A stretch of DNA of 64,000 bases from Monarcha castaneiventris obscurior (GCA_026261815.1 JAMPIT010000566.1:25941001-26005000), one strand, 5' to 3'. Positions 1 through 13,799 are shown, counted from the first letter of the stretch. Numbers and translations: made by a program. Notes: generated from the sequence alone by a model not told the origin.

Positions 1-3000
1 GGCAAGTGCTATCAAGATTAAAATTTTCTCTGACAGTAGAGACCATTCCAGATTAAATACAATCACACAACAAAGCTTGTCAGCATTAACTAGCTGAAAT
101 CAGTCAGATCTCACTTGTAGATGGTTGGAACTAAAACATCAGCGTAGAACAAAGATTTGTTTTTTTTTAAAGCAAGGAAGTAAACATTTAAGGAAGAAGA
201 TAACAGCTGATGTTAAAAGATTTTAATTACTTGTTTTTATTTTAGAGCAGTTCTAATTTTCCTTAAGGATCTTTTATGGCTGACAAGTCATCATTGTTAC
301 TTATATAATTTAATTTAAAATATTTACATCTGTAAGCAAATAAGGATGTTATTAGCATGTAGATTAACTCTTTCACTTTTGCAGTGAATGGCCTACTGAT
401 TTTTTTTCCCACACACAGTGCTTTTACAAAGGCTGCACAGTTTTTGGTCCCAACTTGAAGAGATCATCCTGTACACCTCTTCAGTAATGTCTCCAGTGAA
501 GCTGGTAGGATAAATGCCAGGGGAGCTGCTATTATTTCCCTGTATCATGACAACCTCTTCAGCACGAATAATTGGCTCAGGCCAAGAACTTGCTTCATGT
601 ATATGGCAGAATTACTGACCCAAGCTGGATTTGAACCAGCAGCCATATGATTTAAATAGGAGATGAAAATTGATCTCAAAATAACCTCAGCAATCTAAGC
701 CAAGAAAGCGACAAAAGGATGAATGCTTAGCATTGCAGAAAAATAAATATCCTCTTTTAGAAAACAGACCTTGTCACAAGAACCAAATGCTCATACATCA
801 TGTAGTACCCTAAGTTGAGGAATATGCCTCTGCTGGTAAACATAGCAAAAACAGTAAGAAATGGTTCTCTGTTTGTGTATTTTTACAAGATTATGTATGA
901 TGTATCACATATCACATATATAATGTGTTCTATCTCCCAAGTTTAGCAAATATTCATTGAGATCTTTGGTGAAGCAGTAGCTCCCTGAATCCCTGGATTG
1001 TATTCCTCATGGGAAGTTAGGGTCCCCAACGAAATTTATTTAGCAGATGAACAAAATTTAGACTGCAAAGATGGCCCCACATTCCAACTAGCCAAATAGA
1101 GGGGGTGAAAAGCATGTCAGCTTGTTGCCTGCTTGTTTCCTTGCACCTTCTTGGAGACTGCTGCTGGACAAGCTACACTGGTGCCAGATGTTCAAATAGT
1201 CTGTTGCAGAAAATACAGGGGCAAAGAGATTTTTCTCACAGAAAGAGTTCTAAAAGGCCTTCTGACAGGAGGAGTAGGTTATTTGCAGCCCCTGTGACAA
1301 GCATTTTAACTGTACAAGGGGATATGTTCTGCCTCTGGAATCCAGTACATAAATTACAAAGAAAATAATAGCTTCAGTCCGAAGGACCATCCACTAATCC
1401 CCTTGTTTATATCACAGGTAATATGTAAGTGCTTTTCGGAGCTAATCCTGTCAGCTGTAGCATAAATGCAAAGGCCAATAAGATTACTTGGAGATGAAGC
1501 ATTTTAATAGCATCACAGAGTCAGGAAGTAAACAGATTATGAAAGGCAGCAACTGGCATTGATTTTATTTTGCAGCTTGGCCTGAATGTCCTAAGCTTGA
1601 TGAGTCTTGTAATCAATCTTGTTTGAATTTTGCATGAGATTTTAGCTCATCCTGAGGCTAAGAAAATAAGCAATTTCAAAAATCAGAACATTAGACCACA
1701 AATCATGAGAGAGAAGAAAACCACAGTGTAAGACCTGATAGTGGAATCCTCTTTTCTGGGCCTCAGAGGTACCTGACAGGGTTCGAAGGATGAATCTGTG
1801 AAACAGCTGTGCAGAAGATTTCTGTGACAATGTTCTCCTGGAAGCAAAGGCTCTCCAGATAGGGTCAGATTTTGCAGGTGTTTTGCCAGACAGCCTCCAG
1901 GCTTTTCCATCTCCAGATTTTTCTCCCTTTTTGCTCTGGACAATTCCCAGTCAATTTTGTTGTGGTTTTAATATGAAGACTCACATCTAGAACAGAGAAA
2001 CAAGCTTTCATTCTTCTGAAGGGAGTCTCATTTGCGCAGCAAAACTGCTTTGCCAATCAAACTGATAGAAAGGGACAATAATGGAAATAGTCCTTCAAAA
2101 CTGCACTGTTGCTTCAAATGAGAACATTGATGTGGAGGAATGAATGTGTCCTAAATTGCCTAATCAGTGAAATCAATGCCCTGATTTTCATCTTCATGGT
2201 CTTTCTGACAATCCTCATCCTGTAAGAGCTGTTATTCATTGCTCCAATACTGTATAAGTTCTTTACAACCTTGATAGAGACAGAGAACTATTTATCTGCA
2301 AGAAGGACTATTTTGGAGAGCATGGGGAAAATCTAGATCAACAGACTGCATGCCAGAATTCTGATTTTCTTCCACAGAAACCTTGAGCGTGGTGGAAAAA
2401 AGTACTGTGTTTCATGAAGTTAACTACCATGACTAAATTTAAAAAAAAAAAAAAAAAAAATCATACTCTTTCCACAGAACAGGAGCAGTTGACATATCTT
2501 TTTCCACAACATTTTTCTCACCAAAGTGTTGGATTACGTTCAACATTTTGTCATAAAACACATGAAGTCTGTATCTGAGACAAACCCATGCTTTTCTTCC
2601 TGTGGAGGTACAGCCACAGATTTCCACCGCTGTTTGTAAATCCAGTAGATTTTAATATATTTTGAGTCTGTTCAATTAGAAGTTCAACCCTGTCCCTGCA
2701 GGCAGATAATTTGTTTCTGTGACAACCTGCTTTTTACCTAGAATTACACCAAATCTGCCAGTGCATCCATTTTGTGTGGTTATATTTCCATTTCATATTC
2801 CAGGCTAAATGAGAAGGCAATTTCATTGCCCTTAGGTTAAGAATAACCTAAACAAAAGAAGCTACTGCCTAAGAGTGGGCAGAGAGTAGCTTGTACAATT
2901 TAACCAATACCTTTTGGTGCTGTGAAGTAAGAGGGATTGGTTGAATGTGAATGTGAGAGACAACAGCAGAAACATTCTGAGCACAGGCAGAGAAGTAACA

Positions 3001-6000
3001 GCATGCTAAGGGGAAAGCAGGAAGGAGGACTGGGTGCTGGTGAGACCATCAGCACAAAGAGTGTAGAAACAATGCAAAAGAAGTTCAAAACACTCCTGAA
3101 AATGATAAAACTCTTGTGGAGAAAGACTTGCAGCAGATGACAAAGCAATGCATCCTACTGACTTTGCTACAGGGTTTAGGGGGATTAGGCCATATGAACC
3201 TTTTCTGCCCATACAAAGGACTGCACAAAACAGGTATGTGACTCCACCATTAGTTTCTCCTAACACAGAGAGCCCTGAAAAGTGGTGGCAAGCAACCATT
3301 ACATGGGTTCAGCTCTGTCTTTTGGGCCACTCTCTCCTGCAAGGGGATGGCTGAAATCTGGCATTATCCAGATTTATAAAGCATTTCAAAGCATGACTTC
3401 CACTGAAGCCTTAGCTCTTAATTTCATGCTTTTAATTTAAAAGCCTTTGGGATTTTCAGCTTCCTCAGGTTTTTGAATCAAAACTTCTGTATCTTTTTGC
3501 AATGCACTACTCACCTTAAAAACCCTCCCAGAACTGGTATAGAGATTATTATTCCCAACTGCAAATTATTCTCAAACTCTACTTTTGCAATAAATTTGTA
3601 AGAAGAAAATGAGTTAAAAGTTAGTTTTGTAGGAAAGAAGGGTGGAGGAACAAAGTAAAACTTCTGGAAAGGAGTGGAAATCCGGATTACACAAATAATT
3701 TCTTCTGTGAACTTGAAGTAGATACATGCTATCTGAGAGTCTGATTTTGCCAAAAGGGAAGGAGTAAAGGAAAAATGTCTCCAGTATATGAAACATTTTG
3801 GAGAAATGTTTCTTTCAACATTGCAGAAGACAAGTAATTTCATGGCAAGCGTGTAGTATGATGCTGTTTTCACTCCTTGTGAGAATCCTCAGGCAGGGAA
3901 TACATGGCATGTTATACAATAATGTATGAAAAAAAAGTGCTTTCATCAATGATTATTTTATAAAAAGTTGGTTCTTCCTAGCAGCTCTAACTATGATTAC
4001 CTTCTTGACTTTGCTGGTTTGCCATTTCTCTGCAAGGTTCTGAATTTTTCCCCTAAGGCATATCAATGCTGTAATTTTAGCACCACAATTTTATGGAAGC
4101 TTTTCAGCATCACTGCTTGATTTTCAAGACTAGTTTTGAAAACCAAATAGAAAAAGGAAAATAGCCCAGGAAAATTATCCTCAAAAAAGCACTTTTTGTT
4201 TCTCTCTTCCAGTTCTGAGGATCATGTCATCACTGATTTTATGCTTACTTTAAGGACAGCATTATCCTTTCGAAACTTTTAGAGACTCCTCTGTCTGAAG
4301 ACCCTTTTGCTTTCTTTCAGCAGTTTGTTTGCCATACCATCTCCCTGCATCACTTTGCAAAGACTGTGGAAAAGCCTTTCCAGCTGATACAGACCCTTGT
4401 TAGCATCTGTGCACTCTAACAATACAGGGCACCAGCTACTGTCCCTTCCCAGGAGGCCAGGTTGATGTCCTGGCACCCAAAAAAGTGGGTCAGAGATTTT
4501 TGTTTGCACTGACCTGGTTGACAATGTCAAGTAAGGTCTCAGTGCTACCACAAAAAAGTCTTCCTGCTCTTTTTTTGTCCATGGTGGAAAGCAGGGGTAA
4601 GGTGAAAACCTCTACTGTAGCCTCCTGTTGCTGCCCAGAGTTTTATTACTGGACTGAGCATTATCCAGTGGCATCCACTACTTGGTTTATTCCAATTTAT
4701 TATTCTAAACCCCTGTCTCAGTCAGTCTACTCATCTCTCCTTTCCTCTATGCTGAAGAGCAGTTCAGCTCTTGTCATCTCTTAGCTTGCAACCTGCTTGT
4801 GGAGCCCACAGCGAGACATTTAAGTTGTTCCAGCACATCCATAATGGCTTAAAGTGAAAAGAATGAACAAATGCAAGCTGGAATGTCTTTCGAACTTTCT
4901 TATTAATGGAATAAAGATTTAAGTCTCCAAAATTGAAAACAGATAGGTAGCTACAGTACTATTAACCCCTGCTTTTTAACACTTCTCTTATAGCCTAAAA
5001 ATGCCATCAGTGTTTCAGTACTTATGTTATCTATGTTAATGTAAAACATCAGTAAAGCTATCAAAACAGAGAGCCACACTTGAAAACTCCTTGATGACTG
5101 GTCTGTGCTCTGGAGTATGTAAATCATGCCATAAGGTAATATCCAGATGAATTATTCTTCATAGGAACGAACCAGTTGGGTCCTTCTGAAATTACCCACC
5201 TTGCAAAGCAAAGCCATCATTTTCAACACGTACTGGGCTAAACTGCGGCTCTGCTAGGGAAAATGCATACCTCATATTGCAATTATAGGCTGAGGGAATC
5301 AAGTGGCTGAGTCTCAGTGTAAGGTGATCAACAGTCACTGTGATAGGCAAAGGGCTATTCTGAAAATGATGTAAATTGATTCCTTTCTATCTATTAAACA
5401 TTAAGTACTGTACAGCTGCTGATGGAACTGCAAGGGAACAATCTGTCTGCATTGTTATTTATAATACTGGTGATGCTCCCCAGAAATGTAAACATATAGT
5501 TTTAATCCTCCCATAGTCCTGTCAGGTATGCTACTAATTATCCTGGCGTATGCTGTTGGAAAAAGGGCTTATACATCCTCGTGCCAGCCTGCTGAAGCAG
5601 CGTGTTTTACAATATGGGAAAGCACTCATTGTTTCCTTTCATTTGTAGAAGTGTATATATGGAATTTCATTGTAGCTACAGCAAGAAAATAGGCAATCTA
5701 TTTTAAACATGTTGGTATAAAAACTATGCTGTGGTCTGGCATCTTCACTTTCAGCTGAACTGAAAAAACTTTCTCAAAAAACCCTTCATGCTGCTTCAAG
5801 CATTTCTGTCTCTACCTTCATCTTCTTACAATACAATACTCTGGGTATTGTCTAGAGAAGAGCACTGGTCATGGGTCCACAATCTATCCTTTGTTTTGGG
5901 TTATAACATTTTTCATTGTTTTTTATTTTGACTGTTACGTTCATCTTAGTGTAATGACACTGGGACAGATTTTAATGTAAGCTCCAATAGTAAACCCATT

Positions 6001-7110
6001 ATGTAGTTAATTTCTGAGACTGAATTTGAACCACAAACAATAATCTGTCTGTGTATTTTGAAACAAAAATTTTGAGAAAAGTGGAAATTTATATCAACAT
6101 TGGATATAAACTTTTACTTTCCCCTATTTATTTTGCATATCCATGAAAATAGAACAAACAGATAATACTAAATGTAAAGAATATTAAGCACAGGGTTGGA
6201 AATATTAACATGAATTGAAAAGCACTGGAAATTATATCACTGTATTAGCATTTATATGACATTGTATACCAAAAGTACTTGCTTGAAAACAGTTAGCATA
6301 TGCAAAGTAACACTGGAAGCTTAGGTGTTCAAGAAACTCATGGGGCACACCAGGAAAATGTAAAATATGGGATGTTAGAACTCTTAATTTTTAAATGTAC
6401 ATGTAACAAGTTTTTCCAGCAAAACTTGTATTTATTTCTGAAGTAGAAAGTCAACTTGAAATGGACTCAAAAATTAAAGACACAAATAAATGAAATTTAG
6501 AATCACTTCAGGATCAAGTGGTTACTTACTGAAAAGAAAAAATAAATTGTATTTCTGTGTTGCTAGAACTTCAGGCAAGTAATGTATACAGTTCATGTAC
6601 ATACTTAACAAGTATTTTTCCTGAATGACAAAATCAAAATATACTGTTCAACGCACATGAATTTTATGTTGTACAAACATTAAATATCCTGGTCAACAAA
6701 TTCTTTTGGGACTCTATGGAGTAGCAAACTATAGTAAGCTTTTCTGAATAAATGGTCTTATTCTAAGCATATTAAAAGTAGTATCTTCTTCCTTTTCCCA
6801 TGGTTCTTGGTCTATGTGCAAGGACCAGCTGGTGAAAATCAGGGATGCCAGTTGCAAGTTTATGAACTCATCTGAAAAACAAATAAAACCTGAAAACAAA
6901 GGTCTGCAAAAGAAATTAAGAGTTTTGATTTTGAGATACATTTCAGTTGGGCTGATTTTAAGGTATTTTCATTTAAAAAATCTAAAAAAAATAAAATCAG
7001 AACTGTACATGAATATATTTCTTCTACAGAAACACAATTAAAAAAAAAATAGTTCAGTTCTGATCACTGTTCCTCTACAAATTCTTTTTTTTTTTTCTCC
7101 CCCTGGCTTT
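1..7110. other. AT-rich non-coding stretch, no gene seen
   Basis: No exon with convincing splice sites, no recognisable mobile element and no RNA gene is seen on either strand. Several open frames of 60-120 codons occur (for example minus 3511-3873 and plus 1105-1368). None has matching splice signals, a recognisable domain or sustained codon structure, so they are treated as chance. A homopolymer A run lies at 2441-2460. The sequence is either intergenic or deep intron. Confidence 0.6.
2441..2460 (+). repeat. poly(A) run, 20 bases
   Basis: Twenty consecutive A residues follow an AT-rich stretch. No polyadenylation signal or retrocopied gene body is recognisable upstream, so this is a simple homopolymer and not a proven retrotransposition tail. 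Confidence 0.9.
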
Positions 7111-7482
7111 GCAAGGGAAGGCTGAAACTGTTCAGCCTGGAGAACAAAGGGTGCAGGGGTATCTTACCAAAGTGTATAAATACCTAATGGAGCAAATGAA
7201 GATGAGCAAGTAAGGCTCTTTTCAGAAGTGCTTAGTGCCAGGACAAAGGTAATGGGCACAAATCAAACCCCATGAAATCCAATATGAATACAAGAAGAGA
7301 ACATTTTGTTGTAAGTGTAGTCAATTATAAGAAGAGATTGCCCAGAAAGGCAGTGGAGCCTCCGTATGTGGAGATATTTCAAACCTGATTGGACGCAACT
7401 GGCTCTATCTAATGCTGCTTGGGTGCTGGGGCTGGACTAAATCACCAGGAGAGGTCCCCTCCTAACCATTCCTGTGATTGCA
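7111..7482 (+). mobile_element. CR1 LINE fragment, 3' end, old copy
   Basis: The sequence follows the 3' region of the avian CR1 non-LTR retrotransposon in order. It starts with the 'agcctggagaacaaagg' block. Next come a 'ccaggacaaaggtaatgg' block and 'ttgcccagaaaggcagtgga', the analogue of CR1 'gttgcccagagaggtggtgga'. It closes with 'gggctggactaaatcacc', where CR1 has 'ggttggactagatgacc'. The terminal octamer tail is decayed to 'accattcctgtgattgc'. Many mismatches and short indels mark an old, dead, 5'-truncated copy. The recognition is from memory of the CR1 consensus, without alignment. Confidence 0.85.
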
Positions 7483-10400
7483 GCACTTCAGCCATGGGAG
7501 CTATCCCATTAGGTCTCTGGGATCCCAATGAGATTACAGAACTGTGATTGCCTACGGGTCTCTAATTTAGCCTCTAATTTCATAGCACTGCATGCTCCTG
7601 GATTGCTGGTTTGCTTTCCAGCTACCAGTTTGAACTCACTGCAGAGAATCAGGATCACTTCTATCTAACAATTGTTTGCTGACTGCTGGAAGATGGATTC
7701 TGAGTCTTGTATTTCCTTCTGTAATGCATCTCTAATAATTAAAATGAAAAAAATTTCCAAGAGATTTTTAAAAGCTGTATATGTGATTTAATTATATTAG
7801 TCATACAGAAGAGATTCGTATTGTCAAAGTAACTAAACCAAGCTTTTTTTCCCTCTTATATTGCCATAGTAGATTATGTTAATATAATACTTGGTCTTGT
7901 TCTTGGAGAGGCATGTCTGAACACTTTTTAGGGTATTTTTTGTTGGGACATACATTCTACAGATTGCTTTTCAGATGTAATTCCTCATCTCACAAATGTT
8001 GCTTGAGCTTTGCTCTATGAAAATGAATATGCCATAAGACTACAAGACCCTGCTCATCTGCGCAGAAATCAGTGTAAATATTCAGGTTATTTAGAGCACT
8101 GAAACTCATACTTAAGTTTGAGCTGGAATTCAGACACACTGGAAATTAAGTGATGGACTGCTTCACCTGATTTAAGATCTAAATCTTTGCAGGACTGGGG
8201 CCTTAGGATTAGAGTTGCAACCAAATCAACCAATCACCTTTTGTGTCTTGGGGTTATTTGTTACCACCAGTTTTGTGGGAAAAACCTTTGCTAGAGAACA
8301 ATCCACAGATACTGGAGTGTACTGCAACGAACTTTTTACTTGAATTGTCAATCTTTGTTCATCCTTAAACTTATAAGGACCTACCTACTCGGAAGTAATG
8401 AATTTTGCCAAGTGTTATATTTACATTGTACCTTGCTCACAAGAAAAAACAAAAAAATTATTATGAACCCAGCAGACTGTGTCTTGGATTTTGATTGGTA
8501 GAAAATCAGTCATTAACCCAGGAAAATCAGTAATTTTCCTGCACAGCTGCTCAAACATGCTGGTGAATTTACTACGGAAAAAAAAAGGGGGTGAAGAAAG
8601 ACATTATCAGCATTGTAAAACATTGATTAGAGTTTATTATACAAAATAATTACATTTAATCAATTATCACAGTTAACAAGTGATTTCTTGGGGATTATTA
8701 TTACCTAATTGTTATCAAAGATCTGACTACAGATGGCATATGCAGTTCATTGCTTATTATTACTTTTACAAGCACAGATGGCACAGTACAAGCAGTAAGA
8801 CTAGCAGACAGTGATCTTTTTTTCCTAATGTAATAACAAATGAATGTGAAGAGTGATTTTTTTTTTTTTTTTTAAATTTTTACTAAAGTGCTGCAAAACA
8901 GATAATGGACTCAACTGTTCAGGTCATTTTGCTTCAATAACAATTTCTACATAGTGCATTTAGAAGCCTGTCCAGTATATTCTCATATTAATGTTACAGA
9001 CTCAAAATATTTGCCTTATGATGCTCAATCCAGCTTGCCTGGCTCTACCCTTTGCATAAGAATCAGTTTAACTTGAACTCTGTGAACTCTGTTGGCAAAA
9101 CTTCTAAGGCATAAAAGTATCAATAACAATCAGATAAAGAAAGAAAGGAGTTAGTTCAAGAATATTTTAAAGCTATTTATTTAAAAACAGAGTGGTAGAT
9201 TTCTAAGAAATTAAAGAAATAAAAAAGATACTTATGTAAGAGCCAAAAAAATCCTTTCAAACTAGCAAGAAAAAATTATTTCTGCACAAGATCAAAAGTT
9301 TCAGGAACAAAAACACAGCATGCAAGTTATACTTTTATACCTTCCTTTCCATCTTTGTGTCCTAAGGGTTGGGTGGGAGGATAACTGTTTGGTTTTATGG
9401 ACTGTTTACTTGGATAAAATGGATCCCTATAAACAAGACAAGGGTGCTGTGGTAAGTACAGATTAATTATTTGGCCAAGTCTATCCAGTAATTATGTTTC
9501 AGACTTACATTCCCTCTCCAGGTCTCCATCTCTAGGAAGCAAGCCAGTCATGTCATTCATGGTACAGTGGCATTATCAAAATACATAAAAACTCTTGCAC
9601 TCCTAAGGCTTAATTACAGTACTCCTGCATGAGAGCTTTTATAATCAGTGGTTGCACAAAGCTGGAACATGTTTTCACTCTTCATCTTAGGTCATATTAA
9701 AAACGTATTGTTAAATCATGCCACTCTACTTTAAAATATCCTAGTCATATGTCTGAAAAGGCAAACAACGAGGCTAAATGTTGTGATTAGAGAAATGCTA
9801 TTGGAATACTCCAGTACTGAAAAAGAAGGAAAAATGTACCTCATGAAAAGAAGAGCAACCATTACCTCATGTGAAGTATAGATAATACGAAAATAAAATA
9901 AAAAGAACAATCATATATCAAGATTAAAACCCCAAAAATTACCTGATAAATAGGTCAAACACAGGAATAGATGTAGATTTTTGTTTGATTTTTGGTTTTT
10001 TTTTTTTTTTTTGCAGAGGGCATAAATCAGAGTAGCTATATCCCTAAGTATGTGACAAATAAAAGGAGTGAAAGAAACACCATTTATTTTTAAAATCTTG
10101 TGTACCAGATCTGCCATTACATTAATTCTGCCATGCACTGATTGTCTCTAATTTAAACTGGTAGAATGGCACTTTTAACACTTAAGTTTATTATTAAAAC
10201 CCTCCAACATTCTCTGTTTCCAACCCCTTCTAGGCCTGAATCAGCATGCCATAGCATCAACAAAAAATTGTATCTGATCTTCTGAATAAATTTTTTAATA
10301 ATGAGGTCAACATTTGTCCTTATATATGGTATACTTACAAGGTCAAAAACTGTTTAATTACCTTATTTTATTGAATTGCTACTCTACAGCTGAGCTGTGG

Positions 10401-10854
10401 TAACTGGCAAAGCGCATAGCCTAGTAGAATCCATTTGGTGAGTAAAATCCATTAGCTTAAACCACTAAGAAACTGTGCGTAAGAAAATCACCTTCCAGGA
10501 GCTGTGGTTTAACTGGTGGTTTGATTTAATGTGTTTCACTTATCACAGCTTGGCAGAGAAGCAGTTGCTCGTTTAGCCACAATAACATGATAGCTTCTGT
10601 TCTATGGCCATTTCCTTACATTTTCCATTAACTTCATCAAAGAAGGGCCTGATTCCACCTGTCTTACATTAAAAGGGTGCTATTTTTGAATAGGCATAAC
10701 AGAAGAGAACCCACATATAATTTCTTTCCCTAACATCTTACTTTAATTGAGAGCAAAATAATCTTGCCTTTCAAGCTCTGAAGAATACAGGAAATAATAT
10801 AGACTGTTAGGTGGGTTTAAAATGGCGTATGTCAGGTTCAGAGGGTTTGAGGTG
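7483..10854. other. AT-rich non-coding stretch, no gene seen
   Basis: No gene or mobile element is recognised. The stretch contains two T17 homopolymers (8857-8873 and 9996-10012) and a short perfect hairpin at 8520-8540. The longest open frames here are about 75 codons and carry no coding signature. Confidence 0.6.
8520..8540. repeat. short perfect inverted repeat (hairpin)
   Basis: The arms AGGAAAAT and ATTTTCCT are perfect reverse complements (8 bp) around the 5-nt loop CAGTA. A near-copy of the left part, GAAAATCAGTCATT, lies about 20 bp upstream, so the segment also contains a short direct repeat. Function is unknown. Hairpins of this size are expected by chance in sequence this long. 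Confidence 0.8.
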
Positions 10855-11758
10855 TGGCTGGTGGTCAGCAACTAGGAGAGTACACCAGAAGTTGATACTG
10901 GGGCCCTTATTGTTTAGCCATAGTCATTTAAGACCTGGATGATTTTGGAGTGTACCCTCAGCAAATTTAAATCGGAGGGGAAGATTATCATAACAAAGAG
11001 CAGGCCCTGATAAACTGGAGAATGGGACCAGCACAAACCTCATGAGAAGAGGCAATTCAGCAAGGAGAAGCATCAAGTTTTGCGTGCCAGGTCATTCAGC
11101 CCTGTGCAGTATTATGGTCTGGCAGCCAGGTGATCAAGAAGGAGTCACGCTGAAAGGGAACCTGAGCAGAGTCAGCTCACTCTCTTCATGAGAAAGGCAA
11201 ATCGTGTGTTGAGCTGGTGTATGGTCAAGGAACATTCATCTGATCTGTAGATCTTATCCTCTGCTAGCTGTTGATGAGGTTACATCTGGAATATTTTGTC
11301 TAGTTTTGTGACTCCCTGTTGATGTGAGGTAGAACTGAAGAGGGTCTAATTAAAGGCTAGGAAGTAGGACATGATGTAGAGAGGATGAAGGAGATTGGCT
11401 TCTTTAATCTGGTGAAAATTAACTAAAGATGATCTAAATGAACTAAGTATACATAAATGTAGGGTTGCTGCAAAGATGAGAGATGAGGTACTCTGTAGTA
11501 CCAGGTGAGACAGAAGGGGCAACAACCACCGGAGAGGTTCAGGAAAGACTTTTTCACAAAAAGGGTTGCACTGAAGCAGGTTACCCAAACAATTTGTGAA
11601 ATAGCCATTATTAGAGCGTTTCATAACTTGACTGAACAAAGTTGTGTCTGACCTGATCCAGTTGCTTCCTACTTTGACTGTGCCTTTTGAGTAGAATCTC
11701 TGTTAAGTCCCTTCTGCCCAGCATTTCAATGGTTCCTATGAATGCTATGAATCTATGA
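10855..11758 (+). mobile_element. CR1 LINE fragment, long but decayed (end of ORF2 plus 3' end)
   Basis: About 900 bp of CR1 is recognisable in order. 'gatactggggccc' corresponds to the CR1 'cagtactggggcc' block. 'gacctggatgattttggagtgtaccctcagcaaattt' corresponds to the CR1 'gacctggatgaggggattgagtgcaccctcagcaagttt' block near the end of the reverse transcriptase frame. 'caccggagaggttcaggaaagactttttcac' is the later block. The remnant tail at 11732-11758 is 'cctatgaatgctatgaatctatgatg'. Frameshifts and stops are frequent, so no functional ORF2 remains. It is the longest and one of the most diverged CR1 copies in the window. Confidence 0.8.
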
Positions 11759-13282
11759 TGTGTCCAGCAGGGGAACTATGTATGATATAGGCAAAATTTT
11801 GGAGTTCAGTATCATTAATACAACCATTTTCAGTGTACAAAACTCATGACATCAAACGTCCAACAACAACTGGTAGAAGCAGAACCAGGAGGAATTAAAC
11901 TGGTCATATACTCCATGGTCATGGTTCAAATATAAGAATACCCCTCCCAAAATTAGCCTTTTAAAAATTAATATAAATGTTTTAAAATGAGAAAACATAA
12001 AAGAAAAATCACAAATATCTTCTTGAGTTTATTTCCTGCGATGGTAAAAAACAAGTACGCAAACCCTTCATTAGATTTTCTGTTATCTAAAGATACTCAC
12101 TTTCTATTTGAAGCCTGCATGGTGCAATGTTTTCCCAAAACCTTTAGTCATCTGGATAATTATATACAAACACTAAGTTTCTATAAAAATTGTTGAAACC
12201 CTACAAAATATCTTTTTCTTGTTACAGATGTTGTGGCTCAGGGACAAAACTAACCTTCATAAAAATAATTAGGGAAATGTCAGCTTTTCAAAAAAATATT
12301 TGAAATTGTGAAGGATTTGAGACAAACCAGTTTTTATTGGAAAGCCAGCACTTCTTATCAGAGCTAAGATGTAAAGATTTCAATATCCAGATGTGATTAG
12401 AAAGTAAGCCCAGCGTTTTCTATGGTTCAAGCCTTTCTGCAGTAAGTGTTTTGTTCCTTACAATAAAAGCTCTTAGCACTTCAGAAAGAAGTGGCCAGAA
12501 TTCTACTGTAAGGTTTTAGGCCTCAAAACATGGTATAGATTTATAATCATTAAAATTAAAAGGAAAAAAAAAAGCCCATCAAACCAACTAACAACAGAAA
12601 GTAAAGCAAACACAAAAGACCCCTTTGAAATACTTTTTCAAGAGCAAAAGCAATGAGCTGGGTTCCTAACACACGCACATGTTCAACAAGAAACAAAAGA
12701 ACGTTCATGTGTATAGCTCTACAGGCAAGCACGGCAAACAGTTTTATGTGACTGTTTGCTCAGGGTTTGTTTTCTTTTCAGCTGCGCTTTTTCTCTTTTT
12801 GTATTCATTTTCAAAAAAAGTATGGATTGTTACCATACCTCTCGGCCTTGAAGCTGCCAGAGTAATTATTAGCAAAACTACTTGACACACGAGAATTTGT
12901 GCACTTTTCTGAGAACAAAAACAACACCATATGACTTGTCTGACCAGTCACAACTAATCAACACAATGAGAAAAACAAATATCAGACATTGCATAAATAC
13001 AGAAAACTGTTCACAAGCAGTCTCAACATTACTGTTGCACAACAAACACTTATGATCTGCTCATGGATTGTTCAGTATTACAAAGAAGGAGCCTTAAGGT
13101 GATGAAAAACAATATTACTTTCTGTTTTGTTTGATTTTGAGCACATGTACCCTTAAAGGAAAATTGCCTCCTTCATGAAGTCTTCTCCACTAGAAAAATA
13201 ACAATTCTAAAAAAAGCTTCATGCTAAACACTCAATTTAACACTGATTAAACATTCCTCGCATTGAAGATCACCTTTTCTAA
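11759..13282. other. AT-rich non-coding stretch, no gene seen
   Basis: No exon, mobile element or RNA gene is recognised on either strand. The stretch ends at the target-site duplication of the LTR that begins at 13289. Confidence 0.6.
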
Positions 13283-13288
13283 GTCTGG
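13283..13288. repeat. left target-site duplication of the 13.3 kb LTR
   Basis: The bases GTCTGG here and GTCTAG at 13800-13805 flank the LTR and match at 5 of 6 positions. Six-base duplications are typical of class II (ERVK/alpharetrovirus-like) integration. Confidence 0.6.
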
Positions 13289-13799
13289 TATAGAATGAGG
13301 GCTTCGGTGAATCGATGCCGTGTTTATTCCACAGGGTCCCTCGTGGGAATGCTTAGGCAGCACGCCGATAGCACCCACGCGTGCACACGATCTCACCTTC
13401 GCAGGCAGTTGCGAGCAGCCACTCACACACACAGTCTGAGCATGAACCAGAGACCAAGAGGCGAGACGGGTTCTCTGCATGCAATACCCAGGCATTTAAT
13501 GGGAACACACCCAAAGGGAACAGAGGCATGGAGAACCCCAAACCGAAAGCCTGTGTAGGTTTTATCCCGACAGCTCCTAAGGCTGGGCAGAGCATCTAAA
13601 ACCAATAGTCTGAGGGCTAGGGGGCAGAGGCGAGGTTGAGTGACATAACAGGGGCCAATGGGAAAAGGGATGGGAGGGGGGAGAGGGCCAGTGACCAGCA
13701 GGATCTAGAGAAAGAGAGAACTTTCTAGCACAGTGTTGTAGGGAGAGACCACTTTTAAGGCAGCTTGGGGGGTGTAAAGTGGACTTAGCCACCCCAACA
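13289..13799 (-). mobile_element. Solo LTR of an avian endogenous retrovirus, probably class II (ERVK-like)
   Basis: Read on the minus strand this 511-bp unit begins TGTTGGGGTGGC and ends near TTCTATA, an apparently mutated CA end. It has LTR order: a promoter region with GGGATAAAACC (13558-13568) as a TATA-like box, then ATTAAA (13495-13500) as a likely polyadenylation signal about 60 bp downstream, then the U5 part. A second AATAAA sits at 13323-13328. Near-identical 6-bp duplications flank it. It is clearly more GC- and CpG-rich than its surroundings (for example around 13372-13385), which fits a fairly recent insertion. No gag, pol or env sequence adjoins it, so it is a solo LTR. Open frames inside it are not genes. 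Confidence 0.75.

Noticed and set aside
624..640. A tRNA T-arm-like sequence on the minus strand: GCTGG-TTCAAAT-CCAGC
   Set aside because: Only the T-arm pairs. There is no acceptor stem, anticodon arm or correctly spaced A box, so it is neither a tRNA gene nor a recognisable tRNA-derived SINE.
1105..1368. An 87-codon plus-strand frame whose start looks like a signal peptide (CCLLVSLHLLGDCC)
   Set aside because: It starts at a GTG with the first ATG four codons in. It has no splice signals, no promoter and no recognised domain; the hydrophobic start is compatible with chance.
3511..3873. A 120-codon minus-strand open frame
   Set aside because: AT-rich composition, high Phe/Ile/Ser content, no splice or start support; length is within chance expectation for this much sequence.
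4279..4784. Overlapping 90- and 99-codon frames on opposite strands
   Set aside because: No splice sites or domains; frames on both strands arise from a locally stop-poor stretch.
13247..13792. Several open frames of 60-87 codons on both strands
   Set aside because: They run through the ERVK-like LTR; LTRs are GC-richer and stop-poor without encoding protein here.
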